NCBI GenBank assembly: GCA_035504735.1
Contig: DATJRJ010000022.1
Coordinates: 1-20,576 of the forward strand
DNA: 20,576 nt
Direction: 5' to 3'
DNA from: JAJPIG01 sp035504735
Lineage (GTDB): Bacteria > Desulfobacterota > Binatia > Binatales > Binataceae
Below, piece after piece: positions 1 to 6,802 of this stretch; the first letter of the stretch is position 1; every line of letters begins with the position of its first letter. The notes under the pieces are model-generated. The model was not told the origin of the DNA. It made no database searches and was given only the letters and a program-made list of their open reading frames with translations. Made by a program: the position numbers and the translations under genes.

Positions 1-1
1 G

Positions 2-244
2 GCCGCGGTCCGCGAGGTGCATATTCATACCCGGCGCGAGCAGCTCGAAAATGGCGCACTCGATGCGCTCAAGACCCTGCTGCTAGGCCATCGCGGCAAG
101 GCGCTCGCCTATCTCCATCTCGAACTCGAGGGCGAACGCGAGGCGGTTTTCCTGCTGGGCGACAGTTTCCGCGTCACGCCGGACGATGCTTTCGTCGCCG
201 GGCTGGAACAGATCCTCGAGGCCGACTCGCTCACTATCCGCTAA
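2..244 (+). CDS. dnaE: DNA polymerase III subunit alpha, C-terminal end (partial)
   Basis: Only the last 80 codons are present; the reading frame is open to the left edge and ends in TAA. The visible part has the layout of the C-terminal domain of bacterial DnaE: a helix with the pattern ALDALKTLL, a strand LAYLHLELEG, a second strand AVFLLGDSFRV, then TPDDAFVAGLEQIL. In many DnaE proteins the last 70 residues read as 'LK-x-L-x-x-H-x-G ... LHL ... F-RV-x-P-x-(E/D)-x-L'. DnaE is the replicative polymerase catalytic subunit, but none of its catalytic residues are in this fragment. The identification therefore rests on a short, weakly conserved domain. The next gene, hflX, lies 312 bases downstream in the same direction, separated by a repeat element. 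Confidence 0.65.
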   Translation, partial: AAVREVHIHTRREQLENGALDALKTLLLGHRGKALAYLHLELEGEREAVFLLGDSFRVTPDDAFVAGLEQILEADSLTIR

Positions 245-556
245 GCGAGCTCTGCACGAGCCTTCGAGCTGTTGGATCGGAGCGCCCGTGCGTCGTGGCG
301 AAGCCCTCGGGATAATGATTTCGTCATTCTGAACGGAGTCTGGCTTTCATCTCCATTCAGGGCAGGCTCCGTGAAGAATCCCGGGATTCTTCGCTGCGCT
401 CAGAATGATAGACGGGGCTTTTCAAGCAAAAAGTCGCGGCGTCATCCTGCTCCGCGCCTCAACTCAAGTTTCCATAGATGGGCCGCGCGACTTCGGGTTT
501 TTCTGTGAGGGCGGTTTTCTGCTAGGATTTTTCGAACGGATAGTGAAGAGGACGCC
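245..556. other. Intergenic region between dnaE tail and hflX
   Basis: This gap of about 312 bases holds no convincing gene. It contains the palindromic element at 321-412. It also has a possible weak terminator: AAGTCGCG at 431-438 is complementary to CGCGACTT at 486-493 and is followed by a T run at 498-502, but the 47-base loop makes this doubtful. Short open frames across the region run through the repeat and look spurious. Confidence 0.6.
321..412. repeat. Palindromic intergenic repeat-like element
   Basis: The outer arms are GTCATTCTGAAC at 323-334 and, inverted, CGCTCAGAATGAT near 397-409. Inside the right half is a perfect 20-base palindrome at 373-392 (GAAGAATCCC followed by its exact complement). 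The text 'attctgagcg...gaagaatcccgggattcttcgctgcgctcagaat' is a form often met between genes in environmental genomes, so this looks like one copy of a dispersed palindromic family. The left half is interrupted by about 30 extra bases (341-370) compared with a simple two-arm form. Only one copy was noticed in this window. Confidence 0.55.
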
Positions 557-1846
557 CTGGACCTGCCGCATAATTCCAATTCCGATTATCACGAGCGCGC
601 CGTATTGGTCGGCGTCGAGCTGGAGCGCGACGGCAGTTTTCGCGCCGACGACTCGCTCGACGAGCTAAAGGCGCTGGCGCAGAGCGCCGGCGCGACCATC
701 ACCGCCACCGTTCGTCAGAAGCTCAAGGAAATCGATCCGCGCACGTTCGTTGGCCGCGGCAAGGCCGCCGAGGCGCGCTCGCTCGCGCATGAAAGCGGCG
801 CCTCGCTCGCGATCTTCGATGACGCACTCAGCCCTGCGCAGGCTCGCAACCTCGAGCGCGAACTCGATCTCAGGGTCATTGACCGCAGCCAGCTGATCCT
901 CGATATCTTTGCCCAGCGGGCGCGTACGCTCGAAGGCAAGCTCCAGGTCGAGATAGCCCAACTCAGCTATCTTCAGCCGCGGCTCACGCGGCAATGGACC
1001 CATCTGTCGCGGCAGACCGGAGGAGCCGGCAGCTCGGGCGGGCGCATCGGCACCCGAGGGCCCGGTGAGACCCAGCTCGAGGTCGATCGCCGGCGCGTGC
1101 GTGAACGGCTGGCGCGGCTGCGCGACCGCCTGCGCGGCGTCGAACGAACCCGCACAATCCAGCGCCGCCGCCGGCTCGAAGTTCCCTACCCCGCCATCGC
1201 ACTGGTCGGCTATACAAATTCCGGCAAATCCACGCTGATGAACGCGCTGACCGGCGCCGGCGTCGAAGCCGCCGATCGGCCGTTCTCGACGCTCGACCCG
1301 ACCGTCCGCCGGCTCGTGCTGCCCGGTCGAATCCAGGTGATGCTGGCCGACACGGTCGGGTTTATTCATCGGCTGCCGCACACGCTGGTCGAGGCATTCA
1401 AGGCCACCCTCGAAGAGGTGCGGACCGCCAGCCTGCTGCTGCACGTCGTCGATGCCAGCTCACCGCTACGTGCCGAACGGATGGAGATTGTCGACCAGGT
1501 GCTGGAGGAGATCGGCGCCGGCGCCACGCCGCGGCTGCTGGTGATGAACAAGATCGACCGGATGGGCGACGGCGCGATGGCGCCGCGCGGACTTGATACG
1601 GTAAGCGTTTCGGCGCTAAGAGGTGATGGTCTCGGGGAGCTGCTCGAGCGGATGGCGCGCTTTTTTGCGGCTCAGCGCCAGGAGGTGCGGGTGACGCTGC
1701 CGGCGGCGCGGGGTGACCTGGTCGCGCTGGCGCGGCGCGACGGGCAGGTACTCAGCGAAGAGTATTGTGATGGGACGGTATCGATGCGCGCGGTCGTGAG
1801 CGCGCCGGTGGCCGGACGGCTGCGGCGTGCGCAAATTGTGAGCTGA
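557..1846 (+). CDS. hflX: GTPase HflX (50S ribosome-associated)
   Basis: HflX is a GTPase that binds the large ribosomal subunit and splits stalled or heat-damaged 70S ribosomes. The N-terminal HflX domain is clear (FVGRGKAAEA, FDDALSPAQARNLER, VIDRSQLILDIFAQRA), followed by GTRGPGETQLEVDRR. The G domain has G1 GYTNSGKST with its glycine codon at 1208, G3 DTVGF at 1349 and G4 NKID at 1547. The first ATG/GTG/TTG-type start in frame is TTG at 605, but the family's first strand (HERAVLVGVEL) begins upstream of it, encoded from about 587. The frame is open from 509 and contains no ATG, GTG or TTG before 605. CTG at 557, five bases after GAGG (548-551), was chosen as the likeliest start. Family identity is certain and the start is not. 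pgsA follows after 9 bases. Confidence 0.93.
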   Translation: MDLPHNSNSDYHERAVLVGVELERDGSFRADDSLDELKALAQSAGATITATVRQKLKEIDPRTFVGRGKAAEARSLAHESGASLAIFDDALSPAQARNLERELDLRVIDRSQLILDIFAQRARTLEGKLQVEIAQLSYLQPRLTRQWTHLSRQTGGAGSSGGRIGTRGPGETQLEVDRRRVRERLARLRDRLRGVERTRTIQRRRRLEVPYPAIALVGYTNSGKSTLMNALTGAGVEAADRPFSTLDPTVRRLVLPGRIQVMLADTVGFIHRLPHTLVEAFKATLEEVRTASLLLHVVDASSPLRAERMEIVDQVLEEIGAGATPRLLVMNKIDRMGDGAMAPRGLDTVSVSALRGDGLGELLERMARFFAAQRQEVRVTLPAARGDLVALARRDGQVLSEEYCDGTVSMRAVVSAPVAGRLRRAQIVS

Positions 1847-1855
1847 GCGAAGACC

Positions 1856-2476
1856 ATGGCCAGACCCTCATTGCATTCGGTTCAGCCGCCAGCGCTGTCC
1901 AAGAGCCAACCCTCGCTCGGCCAACTGCTCAAGACGCCGAATCTGCTCACGCTCGGCCGCCTGTTCCTGGTCCCGGTCTTCCTCGCGCTGCTGACCAAAC
2001 ATCGCTTCACCTATGCGCTCTACCTGATCGTCCTGGCCGGTATCACAGATTCACTGGATGGCACGGTCGCGCGATGGTCGGGCACGCGTACCGAGCTGGG
2101 CGCATTCCTCGATCCATTCGCCGACAAGCTCCTGCTGCTCAGTTCGTTCGTAGTGCTGACGATTCAAGAAATCATCCCGGGCTGGATTCTGAGCGTAGTC
2201 ATAATCCGCGACGTGGTGATCGTCTTCGGCTATTTCATGATTTCGTTCTTCACCGGCGAACGGATGCCAGTGAGGCCGAGTTATATCGGAAAAACCAGCA
2301 CGGTGCTGCAATTGGTATGCGTAATCGGCGCGCTGACTAGCTTCGATAACTACTCGCCGATCTACTGGTACGCGCTGCTTTATACGACCGTCGGCGTCAC
2401 GGCGCTGTCAGGGATACATTACGTTTATCGCGGCCTGGGATGGCTCGGCTCACGCGAACCGCAGATGTTCTCCTGA
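1856..2476 (+). CDS. pgsA: CDP-alcohol phosphatidyltransferase, probable CDP-diacylglycerol-glycerol-3-phosphate 3-phosphatidyltransferase
   Basis: This integral membrane enzyme makes phosphatidylglycerophosphate, the first committed step towards phosphatidylglycerol and cardiolipin. The complete CDP-alcohol phosphotransferase motif D-G-x2-A-R-x8-G-x3-D-x3-D is present as D68, G69, A72, R73, G82, D86 and D90. The entry helix has the usual TPNLLTLGRLFLVPVF text at about residues 27-42. Several hydrophobic segments follow, and the length of 206 residues is close to the family norm of about 190. The first 25 residues are an unusual polar extension. The start ATG at 1856 lies 9 bases after the hflX stop, so the two genes are probably co-transcribed. 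Other members of the superfamily, such as phosphatidylserine or inositol-phosphate synthases, cannot be fully excluded, but the entry helix favours PgsA. Confidence 0.85.
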   Translation: MARPSLHSVQPPALSKSQPSLGQLLKTPNLLTLGRLFLVPVFLALLTKHRFTYALYLIVLAGITDSLDGTVARWSGTRTELGAFLDPFADKLLLLSSFVVLTIQEIIPGWILSVVIIRDVVIVFGYFMISFFTGERMPVRPSYIGKTSTVLQLVCVIGALTSFDNYSPIYWYALLYTTVGVTALSGIHYVYRGLGWLGSREPQMFS

Positions 2477-2489
2477 ACCTGATTTCCGG

Positions 2490-3305
2490 TTAGAGGCTGC
2501 CGCGCAGCCGCGCATGGGAAAGCGCCGGCAGATTGCGGCGGACCGATTCGAGGTAATCGAGATCGATCGGCGCCACCGTTACATCCTCCTGATCGGCAGC
2601 CCGCGCCAGCACCCGTCCCCACGGATCAACGATCATCGAGTTGCCATAATCGGCGAAGCCGTGCGTATTCGGACCGAACTGTGCCGGCGCGACCAGGTAG
2701 CATTGGTTCTCGACCGCGCGCGCCCGAATCAGCACCTCCCAGTGCGCCTCGCCGGTAGGAAAAGTGAAAGCGCTCGGCACGGTCAGGATGCGGGCCCCAG
2801 CGAAAGCGAGCTTGCGGTAAAGCTCCGGAAACCGGAGGTCATAGCAGATCGTCATACCGACCCCGCCCAGCGGCGTGTCGACGCAAACCACCTCCGCACC
2901 GGGCTGCATCGCGTCGGATTCGCGGACCGTCACACGGCCCGGCAGGTCGACGTCGAACAGATGGATCTTACGGTAGATGGCGAGGCGCGCGCCGTCGGGT
3001 CCGAACAGGACCGAGGTATTATGCGAACGCGTCTGCCCGGGCACACGCTCATAGATCGATCCGGCCAGCAGATAGAGTTGATGTTCGCGCGCGAGTCGCG
3101 CCATCAAGCTGAGCGTCGGACCATCGAGATCTTCGGCCTGCGCCGGCGCGTCGTCGCGACGGCCGCGCCAACTGAAAACCTCAGGCAATGCGACGAACTC
3201 CGCACCGCGCCGGGCGGCCGCGCCAATCAGACGCTCGGCGCGTTGGAGATTAGCCGCCTTGTCGGGGCCACCATTCATCTGAATCGCAGCGGCTAGAAAT
3301 GCCAT
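2490..3305 (-). CDS. Carbon-nitrogen hydrolase, Nit1/deaminated-glutathione amidase-like
   Basis: This is a nitrilase-superfamily amidase of 271 residues. The catalytic triad is visible: E42 in LPEVF, K113 in YRKIHLFDVD, and C154 in ICYDLRFPELYR. The texts KIHLFDVDLPGR-x-T-V-R-E-S-D and MTICYDLRFPELYR are characteristic of the Nit1/YbeM branch. That branch hydrolyses deaminated glutathione, a side product of transaminases, to alpha-ketoglutarate and cysteinylglycine. The frame extends 21 codons further upstream, but ATG at 3305 gives the standard start (M-A-F-L-A-A-A-I-Q-M). The gene lies 23 bases behind the rhodanese-like gene in the same direction, so the two probably form an operon with a sulfur or glutathione house-cleaning role. 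The exact substrate is inferred from family text only. Confidence 0.87.
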   Translation of the reverse strand: MAFLAAAIQMNGGPDKAANLQRAERLIGAAARRGAEFVALPEVFSWRGRRDDAPAQAEDLDGPTLSLMARLAREHQLYLLAGSIYERVPGQTRSHNTSVLFGPDGARLAIYRKIHLFDVDLPGRVTVRESDAMQPGAEVVCVDTPLGGVGMTICYDLRFPELYRKLAFAGARILTVPSAFTFPTGEAHWEVLIRARAVENQCYLVAPAQFGPNTHGFADYGNSMIVDPWGRVLARAADQEDVTVAPIDLDYLESVRRNLPALSHARLRGSL

Positions 3306-3328
3306 CGTGCCACCGGTCCGGAAAACGC

Positions 3329-3655
3329 TCAGTAGCGCGGCATCTGTGGATCCACAGTCATCGCCCACGCCTCGGTACCGCCCGACAGGTTCAGCACCCG
3401 CCTAAAGCCCGTATGCACCAAGTACGCTGCGACTTGCGCACTGCGGATTCCATGATGGCAGACGACGATAGTTTCGGCGTCGGGATCAAGTTCGGCCAGC
3501 CGTCCGGTGATTTCGCCCATCGGAATATGCAGGCTTCCCGGGAACGGCGCGATTGCAATCTCGCCCGCCTCGCGTACATCGATAACCACCGGACGCTCGC
3601 CTCGGTCGAGGCGTTCCTTCAGCTCACTCGGGCTAATCTCCTTCAGTTCCACCAT
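3329..3655 (-). CDS. Rhodanese-like domain protein (single domain)
   Basis: This is a 108-residue single-domain rhodanese of the GlpE/PspE size class. Typical features are VVIDVREAGE at about residues 23-32 and the P-G-S-L-H-I-P-M-GEI segment at 39-49. The active-site loop is C66-H-H-G-I-R71, with the persulfide-carrying cysteine C66 after IVV, and the C-terminal strand LNLSGGTEAWA is also typical. Such proteins move sulfane sulfur to acceptors such as cyanide or thiols. The loop CHHGIRS is common in small bacterial rhodaneses of unknown acceptor. The start ATG at 3655 is preceded by AAGGGG on the coding strand. The gene diverges from tadA and precedes the Nit1-like amidase in a likely two-gene operon. 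Confidence 0.9.
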   Translation of the reverse strand: MVELKEISPSELKERLDRGERPVVIDVREAGEIAIAPFPGSLHIPMGEITGRLAELDPDAETIVVCHHGIRSAQVAAYLVHTGFRRVLNLSGGTEAWAMTVDPQMPRY

Positions 3656-3726
3656 CCCAGAAACCCCTTACGAGAATATCGCAAACCGGCACCTCGCAAT
3701 ACGCTATGCTAGCGCGAAGCATCTGC

Positions 3727-4188
3727 ATGGCCGATCGCAACGACATGGATTTCATGACGCTGGCGCTGGTCGAGGCACGGCGCGCCGCCGCGGCGGGCGA
3801 GGTTCCGATTGGAGCGCTGGTCACGGTCGGCGGAACCGTCGTCGCGGCCGCCCACAATCGGCCGATCGCGCTCGACGATCCGACGGCGCACGCCGAAGTG
3901 CTTGCACTACGCGCGGCGGCGCGCGAGCTTCGGACCTATCGCCTGACCGACGTGACCCTATATGTCACGATCGAACCCTGCGTGATGTGTATCGGCGCCG
4001 CGATCAATGCGCGTATCGCGCGGCTGTGTTTCGGCGCGGTTGACGAAAGGGCCGGCGCGACCGGTTCAATCTACGATATCGGACGGGACGGACGGCTTAA
4101 CCACCGCATCGAGATCGTCAGGAATGTGATGGCGCAGGAGTGCGCCGCGCTGATGCGCGAATTTTTCCGCAACCGACGTGATCGATAA
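3727..4188 (+). CDS. tadA: tRNA adenosine(34) deaminase TadA
   Basis: TadA deaminates the wobble adenosine of tRNA-Arg(ACG) to inosine, an essential step in most bacteria. The zinc deaminase signature is complete: H55-A-E57 with E57 as proton shuttle, and P-C85-V-M-C88 with the two cysteines as zinc ligands. The TadA texts GEVPIGALV, HNRPIALDDPTAHAE and YVTIEPCVMCIGAAINARI are present. The length of 153 residues is normal. Three in-frame ATGs (3706, 3727, 3745) could start the protein. ATG 3706 overlaps a -10-like TATGCT (3705-3710), so 3727 is preferred. No Shine-Dalgarno sequence precedes any of the three. The gene ends two bases before the oppositely directed epimerase stop codon. Confidence 0.93.
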   Translation: MADRNDMDFMTLALVEARRAAAAGEVPIGALVTVGGTVVAAAHNRPIALDDPTAHAEVLALRAAARELRTYRLTDVTLYVTIEPCVMCIGAAINARIARLCFGAVDERAGATGSIYDIGRDGRLNHRIEIVRNVMAQECAALMREFFRNRRDR

Positions 4189-4190
4189 GC

Positions 4191-5117
4191 TCAGGCGGTC
4201 GCCTCGATCAGCTCGCGCATCCCGGCTTCACTATCAATCTCCGGGGTCCAGCCGAGCACCCGCTTGACCTCGGTGAGATCGGCTAGCGTATCGCGGGTTT
4301 CGGCGGGACGCGTCGGAAGATGGACCGTTTGACCGCCGAATAGCGCCGCGATCCGATTTACGCTTATCCTGCGTCCGCTGCCGACGTTGAGCACGCGCCC
4401 CTGGCCGACCCGGGTGTCCATCGCGGCCAGATTCGCCCGCACCACGTCGCGAACGTGGGTGAAATCGCGCGTCTGTTCGCCGTCACCGTGAATCGGCAGA
4501 GCGCGGCCTTCGCGGCGCGCACGCATGAAGACTCCCAGCACCGTGACGTAGGCCCCCTCACTCGTCATCCGCGGCCCATAGACGTTGAAGTAGCGCAGCG
4601 CGACGGTCTCCAGACCGAACAGCCGATGGAACATGCGGCAGTATTGCTCGCCGACCAGCTTCTGCAGCGCATACGGATTAAGCGGATTCGGCGTCATGCT
4701 TTCGATCAGCGGCAGCGTGGCCTGATCGCCATACACCGAAGACGATCCCGAATAGATTACCTGCCGCACTCCGGCATCACGCGCCGCGATCAGGACGTTG
4801 AGCGTCCCATCGACGTTGGTCAGGTGGGTCGCGAGCGGATCGTCGATCGACAGCATCACGCGCGGCAGCGCGGCCGTATGAAAGACGCACTCGACTCCGG
4901 CGAACGCTGCGGCGATCGATTCCGGATGCCGGATATCGGCGGCCACGAACTCGGCGCGCGGATTCAGATTTTCACGCCGTCCGGCCGCAAGGTTGTCCAG
5001 CGCGCGTACGCTCAGCCCGCGCGCCACCAGCGCATCCACCAGATGCGACCCGATAAACCCGGCCCCTCCGGTCACCAACATCGTGCGTTGCGGGACGCTT
5101 TCTGCGCGGGTGGACAT
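4191..5117 (-). CDS. NAD-dependent sugar-nucleotide epimerase/dehydratase (extended SDR, GalE-like)
   Basis: This is a 308-residue extended short-chain dehydrogenase/reductase acting on a nucleotide sugar. The N-terminal Rossmann motif is TGGAGFIGSH (G17, G20, G23 bind NAD). D41 at the end of the second strand is the usual adenine-ribose contact. D61-I62 and the HTAAL segment at 80-84 are typical. The catalytic residues are the serines at 125-127 with Y149-x3-K153 (PYALQK). ALRYFNVYGPR and GDGEQTRDFTHVRDV are hallmarks of UDP-glucose or UDP-N-acetylglucosamine 4-epimerases and their relatives. The sugar cannot be chosen from sequence, and no polysaccharide genes adjoin. The start ATG at 5117 has no Shine-Dalgarno sequence; TAAGAT lies 9 bases upstream. 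The gene converges on tadA. Confidence 0.87.
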   Translation of the reverse strand: MSTRAESVPQRTMLVTGGAGFIGSHLVDALVARGLSVRALDNLAAGRRENLNPRAEFVAADIRHPESIAAAFAGVECVFHTAALPRVMLSIDDPLATHLTNVDGTLNVLIAARDAGVRQVIYSGSSSVYGDQATLPLIESMTPNPLNPYALQKLVGEQYCRMFHRLFGLETVALRYFNVYGPRMTSEGAYVTVLGVFMRARREGRALPIHGDGEQTRDFTHVRDVVRANLAAMDTRVGQGRVLNVGSGRRISVNRIAALFGGQTVHLPTRPAETRDTLADLTEVKRVLGWTPEIDSEAGMRELIEATA

Positions 5118-5169
5118 GGCGGCAAAATCTTAACCGGAACGGCGCGCGAAGGCGATTGCGGCGGCTGGC

Positions 5170-5198
5170 TTGGCGACAGCCGCATCGGCGGCTATGAT
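5170..5198 (+). promoter_or_regulatory. Predicted sigma-70-type promoter, nearly leaderless
   Basis: TTGGCG (5170-5175) and TATGAT (5193-5198) are separated by exactly 17 bases. The expected transcription start, around 5205, is only a few bases before the ATGs at 5209 and 5212. Confidence 0.5.
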
Positions 5199-5208
5199 CT
5201 CGCTTGCG

Positions 5209-5508
5209 ATGATGCGGGTGATCATAGGCGCAGTCGTGGTGGCGATTATCGCCGGTGTTATCGGCTGGCGATGGTCGGTGAAGCAGCAGGCGGCTTCCGA
5301 CTTCCAGCAGAAGCAGATTAGCGATCTCCAGCAACAGCTCAACCGCACGCAGAGCGAGAACAGCGATCTGAACTCGAAGCTGGCCACCGTCCAGCAAGAG
5401 GAGAACCGGCTGGCGGCCGAAAACAATTTGCTCAATGAAGCGATCGCGAAGTCGCGCCTGACCGGCAAAGCCGCCGAGATGCCCGTTCTCCCGTATCCAC
5501 CGAAGTGA
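5209..5508 (+). CDS. Small membrane-anchored coiled-coil protein, function unknown
   Basis: This 99-residue protein has no recognised family. Residues 3-21 (R-V-I-I-G-A-V-V-V-A-I-I-A-G-V-I-G-W) form one N-terminal membrane segment. Residues about 28-80 are strongly polar and rich in Q, N, E and L (ISDLQQQLNRTQSENSDL), as expected of a coiled coil. The tail ends in a proline-rich MPVLPYPPK. The layout resembles small periplasm-facing anchors, but no function is claimed. The frame is open back to TTG 5170, yet that codon coincides with a -35-like box. ATG 5194 lies inside the -10-like TATGAT. ATG 5209 (or 5212) is therefore the better start. The gene diverges from the epimerase and lies upstream of a PsiE-family gene that seems to have its own promoter. 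Confidence 0.6.
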   Translation: MMRVIIGAVVVAIIAGVIGWRWSVKQQAASDFQQKQISDLQQQLNRTQSENSDLNSKLATVQQEENRLAAENNLLNEAIAKSRLTGKAAEMPVLPYPPK

Positions 5509-5565
5509 AGGTCGTTGATCTGCCCCGTGCGATTGCCACGAGGCGACTTCATCGCAAACCGGGCA

Positions 5566-5595
5566 TTGCTGGAGTTTCGAGCGCGCGCGTATGAT
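5566..5595 (+). promoter_or_regulatory. Predicted promoter for the PsiE-family gene, leaderless
   Basis: TTGCTG (5566-5571) and TATGAT (5590-5595) have an 18-base spacer. The predicted transcription start falls at about 5602-5603, which is the first base of ATG 5603. Confidence 0.4.
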
Positions 5596-5602
5596 GCGCA
5601 GG

Positions 5603-6109
5603 ATGGAATCGCCCGCTGCTCCTCATCATCCGCCCTCAGGCGCACATCGGGTTCACGAAACGCTGGTGCCGCTGCTCGAATCCGCTGACGCGATAGTTTA
5701 CGCGCTGGTCGGAGTGGTTTTCCTTGTCGCCGCGCTCGGGATGCTCGCTTACAGCCTGATTGCGTTCCCCGCCGCCCTGCGCGAGACCGGCTTCGCCCTC
5801 GCGATCGTGACCCTGGTGAACGATCTGCTGCTGGTGATGATCATCATGGAGGTGCTACGCACCGTGCTTTCCTACCTGAAGGAACGCGGTACGTCGCTAC
5901 AGCCATTTTTGTTCATCGCAGCCATCTCGGCCACGCGGCGCATCCTGGCAATCGGCGCGCAGATGAGCGTGGCGGGCGAGCGCCTTTCAGCCGACAAGTT
6001 TCGCGAGGCGATGATTGACCTGGGTGCAAACGCCGGCGCGATTCTCGCGATCGCGGTCGCGCTCTATCTGTTGAGCCGCCGACCGGCGATCCGCGAACGG
6101 GTCGACTGA
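5603..6109 (+). CDS. PsiE-family integral membrane protein
   Basis: This 168-residue inner-membrane protein fits the phosphate-starvation-inducible PsiE family (PF06146). Hydrophobic segments lie at about residues 30-54, 64-90, 101-117 and 142-158. The family's core text is visible as a second helix V-N-D-L-L-L-V-M-I-I-M-E-V-L, a polar turn YLKERG, and then PFLFIAAISATRRIL, where a basic pair follows the third helix. The molecular function of PsiE proteins is not established; E. coli psiE responds to phosphate starvation and cAMP. In-frame ATGs at 5591 and 5594 overlap the -10-like TATGAT, so ATG 5603 was chosen. The gene converges on def with 17 bases between the stop codons. Confidence 0.75.
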   Translation: MESPAAPHHPPSGAHRVHETLVPLLESADAIVYALVGVVFLVAALGMLAYSLIAFPAALRETGFALAIVTLVNDLLLVMIIMEVLRTVLSYLKERGTSLQPFLFIAAISATRRILAIGAQMSVAGERLSADKFREAMIDLGANAGAILAIAVALYLLSRRPAIRERVD

Positions 6110-6126
6110 AGCCGGCGCGATAATAA

Positions 6127-6663
6127 TCAGCCGCGCGAGTTGATCACGAAGCGCTGCCATTCCGCCAGGTGGCTCAGCGTACGCATCCCCGCCATTCGAT
6201 CGAGATAGACCTCGCCCTTCAGATGGTCGGTCTCGTGCTGGATGACGCGGGCGTGAAAATCCGCGGCGACGAAATCGAGCGGCTCGGCGTTGCGGCCGAG
6301 CGCGGTCACACGTATCTGCGTGTAGCGCGGAACCACGCCGCGCAGGTCCGGGATGCTGAGACAGCCTTCCCATTCTTCGATTTTGGTGTCATCGAGCACC
6401 GTCACGACCGGGTTTATCAGGTAGGTGAGCGGCACCGGCGGCGCGTCGGGGTAGCGTGGATTACCCTCGACCTCGAGCACGGCGAGCTGCAGTGCAAGAT
6501 GGACCTGCGGAGCGGCGAGGCCAACGCCATGATACTCGTGCATGGTTTCGACCATGTCATCGAGCAGCTTCTGAAAATCGCGGGTTTTGATCGAATCGGC
6601 GGCAACCGGCTGGGCAGCCGTGCGGACTGCCGGATGGCCGAGACGAGCGACCTTGAGAATCAT
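6127..6663 (-). CDS. def: Peptide deformylase
   Basis: The enzyme removes the N-formyl group from nascent proteins at the ribosome, using a metal ion, usually Fe2+. All three family motifs are intact: G46-V-G-L-A-A-P-Q53 (motif 1), E99-G-C101-L-S-I-P (motif 2, C101 a metal ligand) and Q142-H143-E144-T-D-H147 (motif 3, H143 and H147 metal ligands, E144 catalytic). The N-terminus MILKVARLGHPAVR and the 178-residue length are normal. The start ATG at 6663 is preceded by AAAAGGAAG on the coding strand at good spacing. It is not next to fmt, its common partner. It diverges from the MetE-like gene across 139 bases. Confidence 0.96.
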   Translation of the reverse strand: MILKVARLGHPAVRTAAQPVAADSIKTRDFQKLLDDMVETMHEYHGVGLAAPQVHLALQLAVLEVEGNPRYPDAPPVPLTYLINPVVTVLDDTKIEEWEGCLSIPDLRGVVPRYTQIRVTALGRNAEPLDFVAADFHARVIQHETDHLKGEVYLDRMAGMRTLSHLAEWQRFVINSRG

Positions 6664-6722
6664 CGGAGCTTCCTTTTTGCGCGCAGATATGACGTGCCGG
6701 ACGATTCTAGCGCGCGGGTTTC

Positions 6723-6750
6723 TTGCGAGCTATCAGGGTTGTTCTATAAT
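6723..6750 (+). promoter_or_regulatory. Predicted sigma-70 promoter of the MetE-like gene
   Basis: TTGCGA (6723-6728) and a perfect TATAAT (6745-6750) are spaced by 16 bases. Transcription would start near 6757, giving a leader of about 45 bases that contains the ribosome site AAGGAG at 6791-6796. Confidence 0.65.
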
Positions 6751-6802
6751 CCGCGCTATATCTAGAGTCTCATTCGCTCGCGGCGAATCGAAGGAGCATG
6801 CC

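Noticed and set aside
431..502. Possible intrinsic terminator after dnaE
   Set aside because: The 8-base complementary arms are 47 bases apart, too far for a normal terminator, although a T run follows; kept only as a note in the intergenic entry.
272..508. 78-codon frame between dnaE and hflX
   Set aside because: It is a read-through of the palindromic repeat and has no family match or ribosome site.
665..1444. 259-codon open frame on the minus strand inside hflX
   Set aside because: It lies fully antisense to a gene with all GTPase motifs, has no family text, and is expected from high-GC codon use.
2514..3296. 260-codon plus-strand frame opposite the Nit1-like amidase
   Set aside because: Arg/His/Asp-rich shadow composition with no recognisable domain; the minus-strand gene has a full catalytic triad.
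4455..5321. 288-codon plus-strand frame opposite the epimerase
   Set aside because: Antisense shadow running across the divergent promoter region; no family text.
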